In this document: positions 62,751 through 64,000 of the stretch, piece by piece
Layout of the letters: each line of letters starts with the position of its first letter
Position numbering within the stretch: the first letter of the stretch is position 1
From: Planotetraspora kaengkrachanensis
Lineage (GTDB): Bacteria > Actinomycetota > Actinomycetes > Streptosporangiales > Streptosporangiaceae
Length of the DNA: 64,000 bases
NCBI RefSeq assembly: GCF_016862895.1
Contig: NZ_BONV01000003.1
Span: 248,001-312,000 of the forward strand
Direction of reading: 5' to 3'
Position numbers and translations under genes: made by a program
Notes under the pieces: model-generated
Database searches by the model: none
What the model was told of the DNA's origin: nothing
Seen by the model: only the letters and a program-made list of their open reading frames with translations

Positions 62751-63560
62751 ATGGAGCAACATCACGTACTTGCCAGGCGAACAGCCCGCACCTCCCGGAG
62801 CAGGAAGGTCGTGCGGGCCTTCCTGCTCTGTGCGGCCCTCGCCGGGATCGTGGCCGCCGGATTCACGGAACAGGGAGCCGGCGTCGTCGTCCGCATCCGC
62901 GCCTTCCTGGAGTTCTATTCCGGCGTCTTCGCACTCGTCGCGCTGAGCGCGGCGGTGGTGGTGGGCCTGGCGGCCTCCGAGCGTTTCATGCCGATCAGGC
63001 TCCGCATCCTCGCCCAGTCCGCGCACCGGGCCACAGCCGTCATGTCGATGAGCTTCCTGGTCGCGCATGTGCTCCTCAAGATCCTCCAAGGGCACGCGTC
63101 GATGCTGGACGTCGTCGTGCCGTTCGACGGCGGGCAGGAGCGCGCCGTCTGGATCGGTCTGGGGACGATCGCGAGCGACATGATGATCATCATCTTCGCC
63201 ACCGGGGTCGCCCGCGGCAGATTCATCGGTCAGGGGCGACCCTGGACGTGGCGGGTCCTCCACATCGCCGCGTACCTCTGCTGGCCGATCGCCATCGTGC
63301 ACGGGCTGAACGCCGGCCGGGCGGCGAAGGACTGGGTGACCCTCAGCTACACGGCCTGTTTCCTGCTGGTCGCCGTCATGGCTCTCGCCAGGCTCGCCTC
63401 CTGGGCGCGCAGGCGCGGTACGACGCGCCGGCGAGAGGTCCGGGCGCCGAACCGCGCCGCCCGGGATTCGCTGGTCACGGAGGCGCAGGGCGTCCCCGAC
63501 GAACAGTTCTGGGCTGAGCTCAAGGCTGAGGCGGCGCAATGGACCGGGAGTAACAAGTGA
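62751..63560 (+). CDS. ferric-reductase-like/b-type cytochrome membrane protein
   Basis: A 269-residue membrane protein with about six helices. Paired histidines in helices (LAQSAHRATAVMSMSFLVAH, VLHIAAYLCWPIAIVHGLNA) look like heme ligands of the ferric-reductase/cytochrome b superfamily. The C-terminal 50 residues are cytosolic and charged, without flavin or NAD domains. The gene starts 9 nt after the M23-like gene and overlaps the NuoF-like gene by 4 nt (GTGA). The pair could pass electrons from NADH to the membrane and an outer acceptor. Confidence 0.78.
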   Translation: MEQHHVLARRTARTSRSRKVVRAFLLCAALAGIVAAGFTEQGAGVVVRIRAFLEFYSGVFALVALSAAVVVGLAASERFMPIRLRILAQSAHRATAVMSMSFLVAHVLLKILQGHASMLDVVVPFDGGQERAVWIGLGTIASDMMIIIFATGVARGRFIGQGRPWTWRVLHIAAYLCWPIAIVHGLNAGRAAKDWVTLSYTACFLLVAVMALARLASWARRRGTTRRREVRAPNRAARDSLVTEAQGVPDEQFWAELKAEAAQWTGSNK

Positions 63561-64000
63561 GCGGCGCTCAGGAGATCCTCACCATCGGCCCGGCGCGGCT
63601 CTTCCACGGCCTTGACCGCCTGCAACGGCTGAACCTCGCCGCCCACCGCGAGCGTCACCGGTCCGTGGCCCGGCTCTCCCTGCGCGAACTCGTCGCGCTG
63701 GCCGGAGAGGTCGACCTCCGCGGCCGCGGCGGCGCAGGCTTCCCCTTCGCCCGCAAGCTCACGGCGGTCGGCCAGGCGGCCGAGCGCCGGAACGTCCGGC
63801 CTGTGGTGCTCGTCAACGCGACAGAGGGCGAGCCCGCCAGCGCCAAGGACAAGGCGCTTCTGGCCCGGACACCGCATCTCGTCCTGGACGGGGCCGTACT
63901 CGCCGCACGCGCACTGAGCGCGCGCGAGATCGTCATAGGCGTCACGGACGGCGGTGTCCCCGGGCGCTCCATCTCGACCGCGATACAGGACGCGGGCCTG
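63557..64000 (+). CDS. NuoF-like NADH-binding flavoprotein (3' end beyond window)
   Basis: The first 148 residues of a protein that continues past the right edge. LRGRGGAGFPFARKL is the FMN/NADH-binding glycine motif of the NuoF/51-kDa family, and VLVNATEGEPASAKDKALLA corresponds to the conserved NGDESEPGTFKDR segment. The GTG start overlaps the previous stop. The iron-sulfur part is not in view. No other respiratory complex I gene is nearby, so this is a stand-alone NuoF homologue that probably partners the ferric-reductase-like protein. Confidence 0.85.
   Translation, partial: MSGAQEILTIGPARLFHGLDRLQRLNLAAHRERHRSVARLSLRELVALAGEVDLRGRGGAGFPFARKLTAVGQAAERRNVRPVVLVNATEGEPASAKDKALLARTPHLVLDGAVLAARALSAREIVIGVTDGGVPGRSISTAIQDAGL

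Overview
The window is chromosomal DNA of a high-GC Gram-positive actinomycete. Coding sequence is very GC-rich at third codon positions, GTG and TTG starts are common, and the gene content is typical of a filamentous actinobacterium: ergothioneine genes, an actinobacterial-type dapD, a BTAD/AAA regulator, Ser/Thr kinases with proline-rich tails, DUF2510, DUF3558-like and DUF427 proteins, and an NgcEFG-type amino-sugar importer with DasR-like sites. The mix suggests the order Streptosporangiales, but no rRNA or other phylogenetic marker is present to prove it. No phage, integrase, insertion sequence or CRISPR-Cas locus was seen.

Layout. 1-6 kb: 3' end of an esterase, then egtABCD (minus strand) and dapD. 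6-9.6 kb: a zinc-type ArsR repressor with a CDF efflux pump, malate dehydrogenase, and a DUF998 membrane protein with no stop codon before malate dehydrogenase. 9.6-15.5 kb: GH13 enzyme, cold shock protein with a TTG start, an APH-fold kinase with an XRE/TPR regulator, and DUF427. 15.6-22.2 kb: a divergent cysteinyl-tRNA synthetase paralogue, nucleoside hydrolase, TetR regulator with a tandem operator facing a lipoprotein operon, then a gene-poor stretch ending in a 31-residue proline-rich peptide ORF. 22.2-29 kb: glycosyltransferase, PIG-L deacetylase, a flippase-like membrane protein and a 1110-residue BTAD/AAA regulator. 29-37.7 kb: a periodic inverted repeat array, a secreted protein, a DedA protein behind an IdeR-like iron box, a DD-carboxypeptidase homologue, an rRNA methyltransferase, a solute-binding/VWA protein, a sigma factor fused to a zinc finger, membrane segment and outer domain, and a PGRP-like protein. 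37.7-46.3 kb: MocR regulator and flavin oxidase, then three kinase-fold genes (pseudokinase, active kinase, degenerate pseudokinase), a DUF2510 membrane protein, oligoribonuclease, tRNA-His and an orphan LuxR-type regulator. 46.3-58.9 kb: lysine 6-aminotransferase, hemolysin III family protein, penicillin-binding protein, spermidine-synthase-like enzyme, pterin dehydratase, ngcEFG, class II aldolase, a second copy of the repeat array, DUF885, DUF4032 and DUF523. 59-64 kb: a roadblock/LC7 cluster, then a dead M23-like protein, a ferric-reductase-like membrane protein and the 5' part of a NuoF-like flavoprotein.

Most genes are housekeeping or common actinobacterial accessory genes. The parts that are not easily explained are: (i) the 53-bp-periodic GTGATCATGCAC arrays at two convergent gene ends; (ii) the kinase/pseudokinase trio; (iii) the short peptide whose middle resembles ribosome-targeting proline-rich antimicrobial peptides; (iv) the CysRS paralogue with altered signature motifs; and (v) the membrane-tethered sigma factor carrying its own anti-sigma-type zinc motif. 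All calls are by reading alone; no database search was run.
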